Source: Aspidiotus rigidus
Lineage: Eukaryota > Arthropoda > Insecta > Hemiptera > Diaspididae
Assembly (NCBI GenBank): GCA_035079385.1
Contig: JAVHKY010000029.1
Coordinates: 7,502,001-7,566,000 of the forward strand
Length of the DNA stretch: 64,000 nt
Reading direction: 5' to 3'
Shown: piece by piece, positions 11,088 to 22,361 of the stretch
Numbering within the stretch: position 1 is the stretch's first letter
How the letters are laid out: the number at the start of each line of letters is the position of its first letter
Notes under the pieces: model-generated
What the model was told of the DNA's origin: nothing
The model's database searches: none
Seen by the model: the letters and a program-made list of their open reading frames with translations, nothing else
Translations under genes and position numbers: made by a program

Positions 11088-12279
11088 GGGTGATTCTCCA
11101 AAAATTTGCACCTTCGAGTCCTGAGATAATTACGTGTGTTTCTATGGCCTTATTAATTATTTTTTAAACTTGAATTAGTTGAAGACAAGTCTAATGAACA
11201 CCCCCACGTAATTACCGAAACCCGACCACACCCCCCACCCCTTCAAAAAAGTGGTCAAAACCTCATTTTCTCACTTCTGTGGCGCGTCCAAAACTCGTTT
11301 TTTCAACTTTAGAGTACTCTACCACTTTACAATGCGGCGTTTCTGTCTACGAACATGGAATTCTTGGAAGAAGTGAGACAGAGCTATCACACTATACGTT
11401 TGAAAATTTTTTTACTACTTATTGGCACATGTGGTGATGCATTTTCTGTTAGTCCCCATTTTCTATCTCACTTCTGTGGCGTCATAGATGATACTGAATT
11501 CCAAGAAAACGGTCACGTGATCTTCAAACAGACCGATCTCGTTGCCTTGTATGTAAGGCACACAAATCACATAGATAGTGTTTGTTTGTCAGAAAGACAT
11601 CAGTATACGTTCACTCGAGCTAAGAGACTGACGATGGTTGCTGGTCGTTCCTAATTCTCACGCCTGTGGGCAGAGATTTTACGTGATTGAGTAAGTATTA
11701 AATTTTCTTTTTTGATTATTTTTACTCGCGGACCCGGCAGCACTGACTGTCATCAAGCAGAACATCCGAAGACTGCATCGCTTTGAATTACGCGCCTCTT
11801 TGTGAGTGAATTCTCACACCTGTGTCGTCTCACTCCTGTGTAACACACATTATTCATCTTCCACAGAAGTGAGAATGCTGATGAAATGTACAATTTTATT
11901 ATCACTCCTGTGTCAGCAATCTCATTCCTGTGTCACAACATCATAAATAAAATTCCTGCATGTAATTAAGGAATTTTGGAGGCGTCCTTTTGGAATACAT
12001 GTTCTGAAGGGACTGTACATGTATATTGAAAAAAAAAATTGAAAAAGAGTATATTATAGGAGTAAAAGCCATCTTTTTGACATTCTCTCACTTCTTTGTC
12101 ACAACCCCCACCAAAAAAAATTTATTGCTCGCCAACTATTATACATTAGGAAGGATCCCTGAGGATACAAGTTCTGGAGTATGTAACTGTCAACTTTATT
12201 AAAAAAAAACTACCAAAAACGAAGAAAAAAAAATTAAATAATTTAAAGTTGAAATGTGCAATTTTTTGGAGAATCACCC
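11088..12279. mobile_element. 1192-bp TIR element with ATTA target duplication
   Basis: The termini are inverted copies of GGGTGATTCTCCAAAAA, extending with one mismatch to ...TTGCAC (~24 bp). The flank ATTA is duplicated (11084-11087 and 12280-12283), and copy 1 has the uninterrupted site AACATTAAATG near 6177. Internally a motif close to CTCACTCCTGTGTC occurs about nine times (for example near 11270, 11466, 11658, 11808, 11829, 11904, 11920 and 12085, and inverted near 11862). A 99-aa frame at 11355-11654 resembles nothing I know. It is probably a non-autonomous DNA transposon. The 4-bp duplication does not point clearly to one superfamily. Confidence 0.85.
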
Positions 12280-12477
12280 ATTAAATGAAAGTAACCATTT
12301 AAAATATAAAACAATAATTGATGATCAATAAACTAATTTATAGGTAATAAAAGAATAATGAAAAAATAAACTTATTACAAGATCTTAGAACATTCGATTC
12401 GACATGTGGAAGACTTGTTCTAGGACATAACTTGGAACTTTGCGTTAGAATTCCTTTTTGATCATTCCTTCCCACAC

Positions 12478-13965
12478 TGTGGTGACTGATGTAGATATCG
12501 AACCAAAAAACGCTGTGAAGATCGACAAAGATATTGAACCGAAAAACGCGGACGATAATAAGAATGTAAAGAAAAGATATAAATGTATATGTCAAATGTG
12601 TGATAACGAACAAAACGGGATTTCTAGTCAGAAAGAAAACTAATGTATTTTTGAACGATTAATATGGTTGCGAACTTTACACGAACAGGCAATATTTTCT
12701 AAAATTTTCTGGCATAGCCAAATAAATGAAAATCATGTTCCATGTCTTTTATATTTTATCAGTCATCATAAAATATTTCAGTCTAGGCTTCTACTAGGTC
12801 AAGTGTTCGTGAGATATTATTCGTTTACCCCTTTACCTATCTTGGCGTCGTATAAGTCTTGTATAAGAAATATTTTGAGGTAATTGTGGGTGTTCTATAT
12901 TTTGAGGTATCAACTTTCGTGGGGCGAACGAGCGATCTCGCTGTTGTATTGGAATGGTTTGAGAAAATTCAAGTCTTCTATGAGAAATATGAGGTAGCGC
13001 GAACTCGCTCCGCTCGTTCGCCCCCTGTCTCGCTGTTGTATTGGAATGGTATGAGACAATTCAAGTCTAGGGGACTTAGAAATTTCGACTATCCAGCTAT
13101 ATATGATAGGAAGAGGGACTTAGAAAATTTTCTAATTATCAATTATATTAATTATTTAATTATTTATTTATTTATTTATTTAATTATTTAAATATTTAAT
13201 TATTTAATTATTTAATTATTCAATTATTTATTTATTTATTTGATTATTTAATTATATTAATTATTTAATCATTTATTTATTAATTAATTATTTATTATTA
13301 TTACGCGGGGTGTACTCGCGAATTTCTGAATCACCCACGGGGTAGAGATTTCTCTTGACGGGGGGGGGGGGAGGGGGGGTGTACTCGCGAGTTTCAAAAT
13401 CGGGGTCTGGCGACAGAAAAGACATGGAACATGTCAATACTCTCTAATTTGATTGGACTGACTGCTCTGATCATTCTACAGCCTATGTCTTATATACCAA
13501 ACGAGTTCAGGTACAATTTTCTTAGTGGGGGTGTGCAATTGAACAATAATAAAATTTAAACAAACGAAGCAAAATTAATTGGTACAGATAACGGTAGTAT
13601 GTACAGTTTTAGCGATAGACTAAACATCCTGGAGGATGTGGAGTGGAGTTTCAAAATGTACATTTTTCACATATTTCGGGAAACACTTTTACATACATTG
13701 TATTTTCTTTTTAGACATAACATCCTTTAAATATCGTGGAACTGTACAGGTATACGTGATTGATTCTTATAACGGTAAACGATGTACATACATAAGTTCT
13801 TTGTGTGTTATTCTCATAGACAAAACATTTTCGATATTTCGCGGTTTTGCAGTGTGAATTCCCGTTATTCGAATTAACTTGCAGAGGAGAGTTCGTATTC
13901 CAAAAATGTACAAATTTTTTCAAATTTTGACCAACTTGTGGCCCTCGACAGAGTCGTGCGTCACA
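12478..13965. mobile_element. 1488-bp insertion in copy 2 (TG...CA ends, possible CACAC duplication)
   Basis: Copy 1 reads CCTTCCCAAACCATCAGCAG without interruption. Copy 2 has CCTTCCCACAC, the insert, then CACACCATCAGCAG. The insert begins TGTGGTGAC and ends GCGTCACA, so a 5-base CACAC duplication with TG...CA ends is possible, as in LTR elements; but the site is a CA run and the exact borders are ambiguous. It includes a small frame (KIDKDIEPKNADDNKNVKKR, stop at 12643) and copy A of the dispersed repeat family (12698-13436). Confidence 0.6.
12698..13436 (+). repeat. Dispersed repeat family, copy A
   Basis: From AATTTTCTGGCATAGCC to ACATGGAACATGT this segment matches 46053-46785 in the same order. 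The order is a CTAGGTCAAGTGTTCGTGAG block, a GCGAACTCGCTCCGCTCGTT block, TAGGGGACTTAGAAATTTCG, an AATTATTT array, TGTACTCGCGAATTTCTGAA, and a long G-run followed by TGTACTCGCGAGTTTC. Inverted pieces of the same family fill 41140-43700 and 44790-45230. No coding region is seen; it is probably a non-autonomous element or a compound satellite. Confidence 0.75.
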
Positions 13966-14238
13966 CACACCATCAGCAGTTTTCTATTTCACCCCTCTGT
14001 AATATAGTACTATATATGAGGACGTATCTGTAAAGAGGGCCTCCGGCGCAAGGAAATAGTAAACGTAGAAAAACGAATTTGAAGTATAGAGTGGTTATAA
14101 TTTTATAATAATAAGTTTAATCAAAAAAAGTGTAAGAAAAAAAATTGAAGAGCAACTCTTTTTCTATAAGAAACGGGGAAGAAGAGATGACGGTGAGGCC
14201 CCTCTTACAGAAATGGATAAAAACCCATACATTCAAAA

Positions 14239-14271
<33 letters not shown>

Positions 14272-14401
14272 GAAAAGAAAAGATTGGTAAAGAACGGAAA
14301 CGTCTAAAAATCATGGTTTCCGCAAATAGTATTTACAGATACGTTCTCATATTATGTATGGATAAATAGGAAAAATGAAAAAACTGACAAAAATATGACT
14401 T

Positions 14402-14599
14402 TCATTCACTTTTAGGAGACGTTTTTTTAACGTTCTTCAAGGCGTTTATGATTTTTGTGAAACGTCCTTTTAACCTTGTATCAATTTTTTCAAGTTTACA
14501 TTTCTCAATCAATTTAATGACTTTATCTGTGTCATTATTCTTAAGCTTTTCAACTGCCTCGGACGCATCTTTGGCCGGGTCCTTGCACGATTCAATCAT
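14402..14599 (-). CDS. 65-aa lysine-rich hypothetical protein downstream of AAA-like copy 2
   Basis: The complete frame starts at an ATG (MIESCKDPAKDASEAVEKL) and ends KNVKKTSPKSE. About a quarter of residues are Lys. Two predicted amphipathic helices (DASEAVEKLKNN, and KVIKLIEKCKLEKI continuing into GRFTKIINALKN) are separated by a short turn. There is no signal peptide and no family is recognised. It follows the AAA-like gene on the same strand; in the uninterrupted copy 1 only ~65 bases separate the two, which is unusually close for insect genes. The hAT insertion has since moved them 3 kb apart. It could be a 3' exon, a second cistron or a chance frame; conservation of the start in both copies argues for a real unit. 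Confidence 0.45.
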   Translation of the reverse strand: MIESCKDPAKDASEAVEKLKNNDTDKVIKLIEKCKLEKIDTRLKGRFTKIINALKNVKKTSPKSE

Positions 14600-14654
14600 T
14601 TAGGTAAACTGTCCAAATGAGAGCGGTTGTACATTCTCTTTAAGCAATCGGATC

Positions 14655-17600
14655 CAGTGGCGTATTAAGGCCTAGGCAAACTAGGCATATGCCTAGGGGC
14701 GCAAGGCTTTGGGGGGCGCTAAATTTTTAGGAAATATTTTAAAAATTTGAGATTGGCAAAAAATTTATTGAATAATTACAAATAAAATGAAAGAAGCGAG
14801 TTCCGTAAATAATCCATGAATGAAGCTTGGAAATTGAAATCTGCCAACATACTTATCGGTACCTAGGTAGATAGGTACGTATTCTTCACGTTCATACTTG
14901 TGCAGGCTACACTACACATTATACTCGTATCAGTGGGCTGAGTGGGCATTCCCTCCTTTGATTGTCAGAATCAAAGCTTTGAAATTAAGCTGTGTTCCCG
15001 TATTAATAATTTGTATTCTTGTATTTGGTGTCGTACTTTGCTTCTCTGCATAACTTGTTCGTTGTTTCAAAATGAATTCTGCTAAAAAAAGTGGCGCACA
15101 GAACCGAAAACGTCGAGCTCAACAACAAGAAAAAGATGAGGCTATTTTGAAGAAAATACCGAAACTAGAATCTTTTTTCTCATGTTCTTAATCAGTATCG
15201 GAAGGTATCACTAATAATGAGTTCTTAATTTTGTAATTCATTCATGTTGGATTTTGTATCTACATGTTTTTCTGGTCTTGCATTAAAGATGAAGCAAACG
15301 CGAGTGAACATCCGAATTTCGAAGTTGGGTTGGATGCCAGTAGTCGTCTCCTTATTTGGGTGACCTGGCCTCGATAGAATTGAATTCAGATAATGCGTGT
15401 CCATCTGGTCATCAATCTCAGTCCAGTGACAATGAGTTAAATGTAAATTTGGCTAGTGCTGCTATTAGGCCTACTGATCTAGCTGAGACAAATCCTGGTA
15501 ACTCATTTAACGAATCTAGTCTTAGTCTACCTATTGTGACTGTTGGTAATGATCCGGCAGAATGGATAATAAATGATTCAACAATACAGTATCTACTCTT
15601 GAAAAAAAACATTGAGAGAAATTTGCAGGAAGATTTTTCTGTCACTAAAACGTTTTATCCTTCTACAAATGTATACAGATCACTTACGAAGAGTGTATTT
15701 GAGAGAAAATTGCAAAATGGTCAGACAGTCCCGAGAGAATATTTAAGCTACTCCCCCAGTAAAAAGGCAGTGTTTACATTCCTTGCCGCTTATTTAGTAG
15801 CAGTGCGACACACTTTGGAAAAGATGGAGTTGCGGACTGGAAAAATATACACCATCGCTTGAAAGAGCATGAGAATTCCCGTGAACATATCGATAGTCAA
15901 TTAGTATTCCTTCAGCGGAGTAAGATAGTTGGTACAATGGGTGCAGAGCTTCAAATGCAAGTGGAGACTGAAAGAGATTACTGGCGAAATGTGCTTAAAC
16001 GGGTTGTAGTCGTAGTCAAGAAACTTGGTAGTCGAGGGCTCGCTTTTCGAGGAAGTAATGAGCATTTCGGATCCAATGAAAATGGCAACTTCATGATGTG
16101 TCTTGAAATGATAACTGAATTCGATCCTTTCTTAAAAATGCATATAGACACTTATGGAAATCCAGGCCGGGGACATACATCCTACTTATCATCAACGATA
16201 TGTGATGAGTTCATTTCTTTGCTTGCGTGCAAGGTTTGGAATAAAATCGTTGCAGAGGTGAAAGAGAACAAGTACTATTCTTTGATCGTGGATTCTACCC
16301 CGGATGTAAGTCATATAGACGAGTTAGCATTTGTAATCAGGTATGTGAAAGACGGTAACGCAGTTGAACGATTTTTAAAGTTTATGCCAAATGCTGGCCA
16401 CAAAGCGGAAGAGATGAAAGATGCTGTTGTAGGTACTCTCGCGGAATTTACTTTGAATTTGCAGGATTGTCGGGGACAGTCCTATGACCCCGCTGCTAAT
16501 ATGTCTGGATGTTATTCAGGATTAAGAGCAAGGATCACTGCTTTGAACCCGCAAGCGATTTATGTTCCGTGTGCAGCACATTCTCTTAACCTGGTCGGAT
16601 CCTCATGTGTCGAGTCTATTGTTAAAGCATCAACTTTCTTCAATTACCTGGAAGATTTATACGTTTTTTTCGTCCGATCTACTAAACGCTGGGACTTACT
16701 ATTGCAGAAGTTGAAGCCTAACCAGAAAGTAGTGAAGAGAGCAAGTGGAACGAGGTGGTCCAGTCGTCATGATGCCTGCTTTGCTTTTGAAAATGGTTGG
16801 AAGGAGTTCATGGAAGCACTGGATTTCATAGAAAAAGATACTTTTGAAAACACGGTGAATCGTACTAAGGCAGGTGGTCTGAGGAAAAATTTGAGCAACT
16901 TTCAGTCACTTTTTATGGCTATATTTTGGAATGCGTTGTTGGAACGGTTTCATAAGACAAACATTAGTCTACAAGTAGTGTCGACTGACTTACAAAATGT
17001 TGTCGATATGTATAAATCCTTGGTCGACTTTGCTGTTGAGTTGAGAACAGATGAAATGTTTCAACATTTTATAGACAAATCGAAAAACAGCAGAGGAAAA
17101 ATATGAGCACGAGAGAACTCGTCGACGTCGTGTACGAACCCTTGCCCCTGGTGAAGATAGAACCAATGAGATCGTATTACTCGGTCGTGAAGAATTGAAA
17201 GTCAATGTCTATTTTGCGATACTTGATAAAATTCGAATTGAACTGGAAGATAGGCATGCTGGATATGTCGAAATTTTCAATAAATTTAATTTCCTTTTGA
17301 ATATACAAGACGAGTCGATTAGCGTGAATCATATTCTTGAAAGAGCAAAAGATTTTCAGGAATTTTATAAACGGGATATTGAAGAAACTTTTGTAGAAGA
17401 GTGTATACATTTTCGGAATTATATCAATGGCGTAGATAAACAAAGAAGAGGAGAGAACAATTTATTACTTTTTTTTCAAGAAAATAATTTGAATGGTGTC
17501 TTTCCAAATACTGGCATCGCTTTAAACATCTTTAGCTGTATGGCTGTAACGAACTCTTCAGGAGAACGATCGTTTTCTTATTTGAAACGAATTAAAACAT

Positions 17601-17804
17601 ATCTCCGCTCTACCCTTGGCGAAAATAAATTGAATGATTTGGCTGTAATTCAACAAATTAGCTCTTAGACATAGGTCTGTAAGTACTCAATTATAAATTG
17701 TCAAATAAAAATTTTCTCGCATTAATAATTTTATCTGCGGTTCAAAAAGGGGGGCGCTAAATTTTGCTTTGCCTAGGGGCGCAAAATGGCTTAATCCGCC
17801 ACTG
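14655..17804 (+). mobile_element. Complete hAT element, copy 2 (3150 bp)
   Basis: It begins CAGTGGCGTATTAAGG and ends GGCTTAATCCGCCACTG, flanked by a perfect 8-bp duplication ATCGGATC (14647-14654 and 17805-17812). The empty site survives in copy 1 of the segmental duplication as GCAGTCGGAACAAG near 7250. It lies in the 3' end of AAA-like copy 2 and supplies that gene's last codons. Length and encoded frames are identical to those of the element at 478-3627. Confidence 0.95.
15072..17668 (+). pseudogene. hAT transposase (ZMYM1-like), split by two frame changes, copy 2
   Basis: The pieces are a probable first exon at 15072-15191, then 15356-15862, 15859-17106 and 17195-17668. The translations of the last three match those of copy 1 exactly. 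The exon 1 frame ends shortly after PKLESFF. An acceptor-like TTGCATTAAAG near 15290 precedes DEANASEHPNFEVGL, so an intron of ~100 bases is plausible. The TTF-type finger crosses a one-base frame change near 15773, and the third piece begins in a new frame near 17095. Catalytic-core and dimerisation motifs are as in copy 1. Since a broken copy was duplicated, mobilisation in trans by an intact relative is likely. Confidence 0.85.
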
Positions 17805-19638
17805 ATCGGATCAAGGAATTCTGAAGCGTGAAAATCTGACTTCTTACTCTGGTCCGTCTCGTTGAAATCTGCTACTTCTTTCAGCTGCTTCTCATCTAAG
17901 GTCGGGTGAACGTTGTTCACCTTAACTGTTTCTTCCTCTCGAAGCCATTCTAAAGCTGCCCAATCCATAATATATTTGCGGCCTGTTTGTTTTAGACTAT
18001 TGTCCTTCACATTATTTGCTTGATTGGCTCCAGTGTAAAACACTAATACAATACACATCACTTGTTTATCTGCGTGCGTATCAGCATAAGGTCTCACATA
18101 CAAACTCTGACACCACTTCAATTCCTCCTTCATGTTGAAGGTCTTTTCTCCGGGGTCGTATTTCTTCAAGTAAAACAAAATAGTCATCTCTTTGTACACC
18201 TTCTTATAATCCACAAATTTTGTTCCGATTTTTATCTGTGACATGTTAAAGCTTCTTATGACGACATCGAGCAAGTCTTTTCGTCGTGTCTCACCTCTAT
18301 CTTCAAGTATAAGAGCAAGCGTTCGCTCATATTGTGTTTCCAGTTCGAAATAATTGTTGTTTGTTATTTCAGCCATGGCGTTCTCTAGGGCTTCTATGAA
18401 TTTCGTGAAATCACGCTCTTGAAGCATACCTTCCATTTTTTCTAAAGGACCCTCATCCACCTTTTCTCGCAGACTAGTCTCTAAAATATGTCTAGCCTCA
18501 AAATTTACGACTCCTAAATAACACCTTCTAGGAATGGATCCTTCTTCTATGGTCATGTATCCAGCCTGGAACAATATTTTCGCGAGTTCAGTCTCGTCAC
18601 CTCTCATAATTTTATCACGATCGAGTTTCTCGTTCACCTCGGACACTGAAAATGTTTGTTTGTCACCAAAAAGGAGATTAAGAGCAGCGAACGAGTGTTT
18701 CTTGACAGTGTACTTTAACAAGTCTCCATTTTCAACCCTCTCAGACCAGTACAGTTTTGGCTTTTCCGGATTTTCAACTAAAAACTGCGTTATAGATAGT
18801 GGATTGAAGACGGAAATGCCGGATGGTGTAAATCGGTAGCTGTTGTAATACGGATGCAAGATTCCTTCAAACAACATCTTGACATTCTCGAGATTTCTTT
18901 TCTGAACAATCTCTGCTAACCTCTCCTTGTAAGTTTCCATTATTTCTTCTTCAGTGAAACCTATTAGATCACTGTATTCATCGCTCAGTGTCAAATCATC
19001 AACTAAATTAAGCCAATGCCCACCCCTTGTCACTTTGGTTGCACCAAAAATAAACGCAAAATGGATGAAACTGGAACTGGCCTTCAATGCACCGAAAAAA
19101 CCTTGAATCGTTTGTTCATTCAACCTATGTCCAACCGCGTCATCGAAATATCTCTTCATGACCGGTGTATCGTATTCGTCCACCAAGACGACAACTTCTT
19201 TCTCCACTTTTTTGTATATTGCGGTGAACGTCTGCCGAATCACACCACCTAATCCACGCCTCTCATCATCATAATGAACCCCATATTCCGTTGCCAATGT
19301 ATGTACTTCGCCTATGATATAGTCAGAAAGCGGTTGATCTAACTCGCCAAAATTCAGATAAAGTGTTGGATATTTCTCCCAAATTAAATCACTATTATCG
19401 CAAATATCCATCTTCGGTCTCCTAGGGGAGCAAAACAGATCTTTATCACCTTCAAAGAAGGCTTTTAAAGTCGATAAAAAGAAGCTTTTGCCAAAACGAT
19501 ATGGCCTTAACATAATAAATTGTCCCGTATTTGTAGATTTCAATAGTTTAGGAATAAATCTAGTTTTATCAATAACAAGCTTATTCTTTGTGACTGCCCT
19601 TCGAAAATCCGTGTCTCGTTCTTGCGTTATTCTGTCCA
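17687..19638 (-). CDS. AAA-ATPase-like / PD-(D/E)XK nuclease-superfamily protein, copy 2, with hAT-derived C-terminus
   Basis: It is a paralogue of 7265-9087 with the same RPYRFGKS P-loop-like motif, Walker-B-like VVLVDEYDTP and C-terminal nuclease-like region. The minus-strand splice acceptor is conserved at 19639-19641, so I start the exon there; the open frame itself reaches 19780. Copy 1 ends FHVSE-stop. Here the stop is lost (FHASEFLDPI) and the frame runs into the hAT end, adding about 38 transposon-coded residues (from SGGLSHFAPLGKAKF to the stop at 17687). Differences cluster in residues equivalent to 140-175 of copy 1 (for example NFGELDQPLSDYI versus NFNVLNKPLSDYI), compatible with relaxed or diversifying change. 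Function unknown. Confidence 0.7.
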
Positions 19639-20019
19639 CTGAAAAAATGCATACAAATATAGGTATATCTCTTTCTAATTGATTATATGTACAAGGGCAA
19701 TCGTGATCGAATCTATAGACTATATCTTCTCTCCCCGTTGTGCAATTTGTCACCCTATTATCACACGAGAGACTTTTCACACCGGATCACTGTGTTTGAA
19801 CACTATCTAACTTTCCCATTGCCACTCAAGTGTCACTCGCTTATCACCCAACTTACTATCGTCACTCCATTTGTAAAACATTTCATTGTGTCACTGTTGT
19901 CGCCCTATGAGCACAGTGCCTTCTGTCACTTGGTTGTCACTTTGTTTAAACATGACAATTTGTCGCTTTTATTTTAATTAAAATTGATATACATAAATTA
20001 CAATTTCGCTTACTACAAA

Positions 20020-20156
20020 AAAAAAGAAGAGAGGTGCAGGGTCAGGGGGGGAGAAGTGAAAATCCATCAGCCTTACCAAGTGCCGAGAGTGACTGTAACT
20101 TGGCCGGAATTCGAACCCGGTACATCTTGCTTAGCTGTCAGGCCCTACCTAACGGG
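20020..20156 (-). repeat. Truncated tRNA-derived SINE-like element (copy 2)
   Basis: Same sequence as 9465-9618, including the B box GGTTCGAATTCC on the minus strand, but the A-box half is deleted: copy 2 goes from GGCCCTACCTAAC straight to GGGATGCTAGTGACTGG. Confidence 0.5.
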
Positions 20157-20599
20157 ATGCTAGTGACTGGAACTTCGTAAATATGAATTAAAATTAAACT
20201 ATAATTAAAAGACACCAATTGCTTGTTCAATTGGTGATTGAATAAATTAATTGTACTCAGTATCTTTTAGACAAAATTATGATCGGGTATTAATAAAATG
20301 TAAAATTTGTAATATGTACTGTGAAGAATCCCTAATTTTTCCATTAATTTCAAATTTAAATTAAAACTCATCCAAAGAGAATATCATTACTGGAAATGAA
20401 ATTTAGAGACTTGGAAAAAATTTTGGCTGTTCTATAGCCGCGGGTCTCCCGCAACTCTTGCTCCCTGAACGAGAGCCTGCAAATTTTTTTCTTTCTTCCG
20501 ATTAAAAAACTTGATGCGTCTTAATATTTATTTTTTTAATAGAAACTGTACTTCAAGGATTATCAGCTTGGGACAGCTAACCGTGGAAAATTTGGGAAA

Positions 20600-21290
20600 T
20601 ATGGAAGGATTAGAAACGCTTGCAATAAGTGGTAAAAGTTAGTGGAGCGGAAATAGTGAAGAAGGTTAGTGATCGTATTGGAATAGTTACAAACGGCAGA
20701 TGGGAGACCTGAAGTAAGAGAGTGAGAGAAGCGGATATTTTCAAGAGCGAGACACAAAAAGACGTGTTGGACAAATATAGTCCTATTATCATGGTGACAG
20801 TATTAGCAAGAGAAAGGAGAGACTAGACCTGGAAAAATATAGGAATACGCGAGACGTATGTTACCGATTCTTCTGAGGCGGGTGTGGTGAGAATGATTTC
20901 TTCGTGATGGATAGTTTGATTGGAGAAAGTCTTGTTTTTGATTGCTTCATGTGTATTTGAACACTGAGTTTTCCACGAGTCATGCCAGATGTCAAATATC
21001 AAGGATCCGTAATAGTTTTTGAGGTCATTGACAGGGGTGCGTACAGGATCAGAAATTTTATGGGAGAGGAGCGAATTTTTGGCAACAAGGACAACCGCAC
21101 CATGTTCCGAGAGGTTCATGTGGCCTGGAATCCAGAGGAAGGAGACTAGTGTTGAGGGGGATGATGGAGTTTTCAGAAATGATGAATGAATGCATTAAAA
21201 TAATAGATGAGTTGAGTGAGGGTCCTGCATAACCAGAAGAGATGAGAGTGGATACAGTGTGACAAATCTCAAATTGCACAACGGGTCATT
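20600..21290 (-). pseudogene. LINE relic with RNase H-like segment
   Basis: Minus-strand frames give VSFLWIPGHMNLSEHGAVVL (around 21160-21100), resembling the WIPGHxxxxGNExAD motif of the RNase H domain in Jockey/I-type LINEs. An EEIILTT...VTYVSRIPIFFQV segment follows, like the conserved region after RNase H. The frame breaks near 21060 and 20820. It begins exactly where duplication copy 2 ends. It is a dead fragment; clade uncertain. Confidence 0.5.
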
Positions 21291-21721
21291 ATAATATTGT
21301 ACGGTGTTCGAGTTAGGACGTATTTTTTATATTATACTGTAGGTAGGCCTACCTGTACTTTTATATAATATATGTAATAAGTACCGACTTCCACTCTCAG
21401 TTATTTATCAACTACATTTTGATATTTACCCGTTTGGCTTGAAGTTATTGGAGTTATTTCTCGCTTCATCACCATTTTACGTGTCATGTTAGAATTCCTC
21501 TCGTTTAGAAACTGTCTATTTCGAGCCATCCGGATTTCATCATTCATCTCATCAAAGGTCTAGTAAGTAAAGAAAAAGGTATAGATGTAGCAGTTACATT
21601 TGCACAAAATAAATTTGTGTACAGTAGAACCTCGTTAACGGTGACAATGTGGCGGGCAGTCAGCGCGGATATGATGTGGTATAACAGAACCTGCCTGCCA
21701 GGAAGATAATATTGTACTCAC

Positions 21722-21997
21722 ATTGGCTTTGGAGGTAGATGACGGGTCATCGTTGTTCACCTTGTAGAAAGTCAGAGCTGTATTGTCACTGCCATCATTA
21801 GGGATAAGGTTACTTTTGACAACCAAAACGTGAATTCCGAAATAAAATACAATTGCATTCATAATTACTCTGCTACGTACTACAGTTAAAAAGATTTTCA
21901 ACGAGCGTTCGAAATAGGTGCCATCGTATTGCATGTATTTTTCACTCCCACAAAATGACGGAATATTACATTTAGAATTTATGGTAAGCGTAATCAC
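21722..21997 (-). CDS. Possible exon of an unrecognised gene
   Basis: A minus-strand frame runs from 21997 and reads ...CGSEKYMQYDGTYFERSL...FYKVNNDDPSSTSKAN before a good donor (GTGAGTAC at 21721-21714). Upstream exons and ATG are not certain. The composition is gene-like but no domain is recognised. It may be part of a small secreted or membrane protein, or chance. Confidence 0.25.
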
Positions 21998-22361
21998 GTT
22001 GAATGGTTCATGAAGTTCTTAGGTTCTTACCTTATCTTACTGGTGATAAGTAATATTAATGGAAATAGGCTATAGTTCAATTTTAGAAATTTTATCAAAT
22101 GCAATCCGTTTTTTTGGGGCTCAAATTTGGAATTCAATTCCTTTCAAAGTTGGCGTAGTCGCATGAGGGCTTCACATTGATAGTCGATTGGGTCAGGCAA
22201 ACTTGCTCCGCCATTTCAGGCGATCTCCCGAGAAGCTTGTTTTGCGGTGAGAGATTGACTACATGAGTCTTGCAATTATCAAAACGGAGAAACAAGAGAT
22301 AACAAGCTTCTTGGTATCATTCCCTATATTGCCTGGAACAATAAGAAATTCAGCAAGTTTG

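Larger units (their letters stand above)
11024..20594. repeat. Segmental duplication, copy 2 (AAA-like locus, expanded by insertions)
   Basis: It is the same order and orientation as 6113-10473 but 9.6 kb long. The extra length is explained by a 1192-bp TIR element (11088-12279), a 1488-bp insert (12478-13965) and a 3150-bp hAT element (14655-17804). Removing these with their target duplications leaves ~3.7 kb, close to copy 1 without its palindrome and ~408-bp extra segment. Protein-level similarity of the two AAA-like genes is roughly 95% by eye. Confidence 0.9.
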
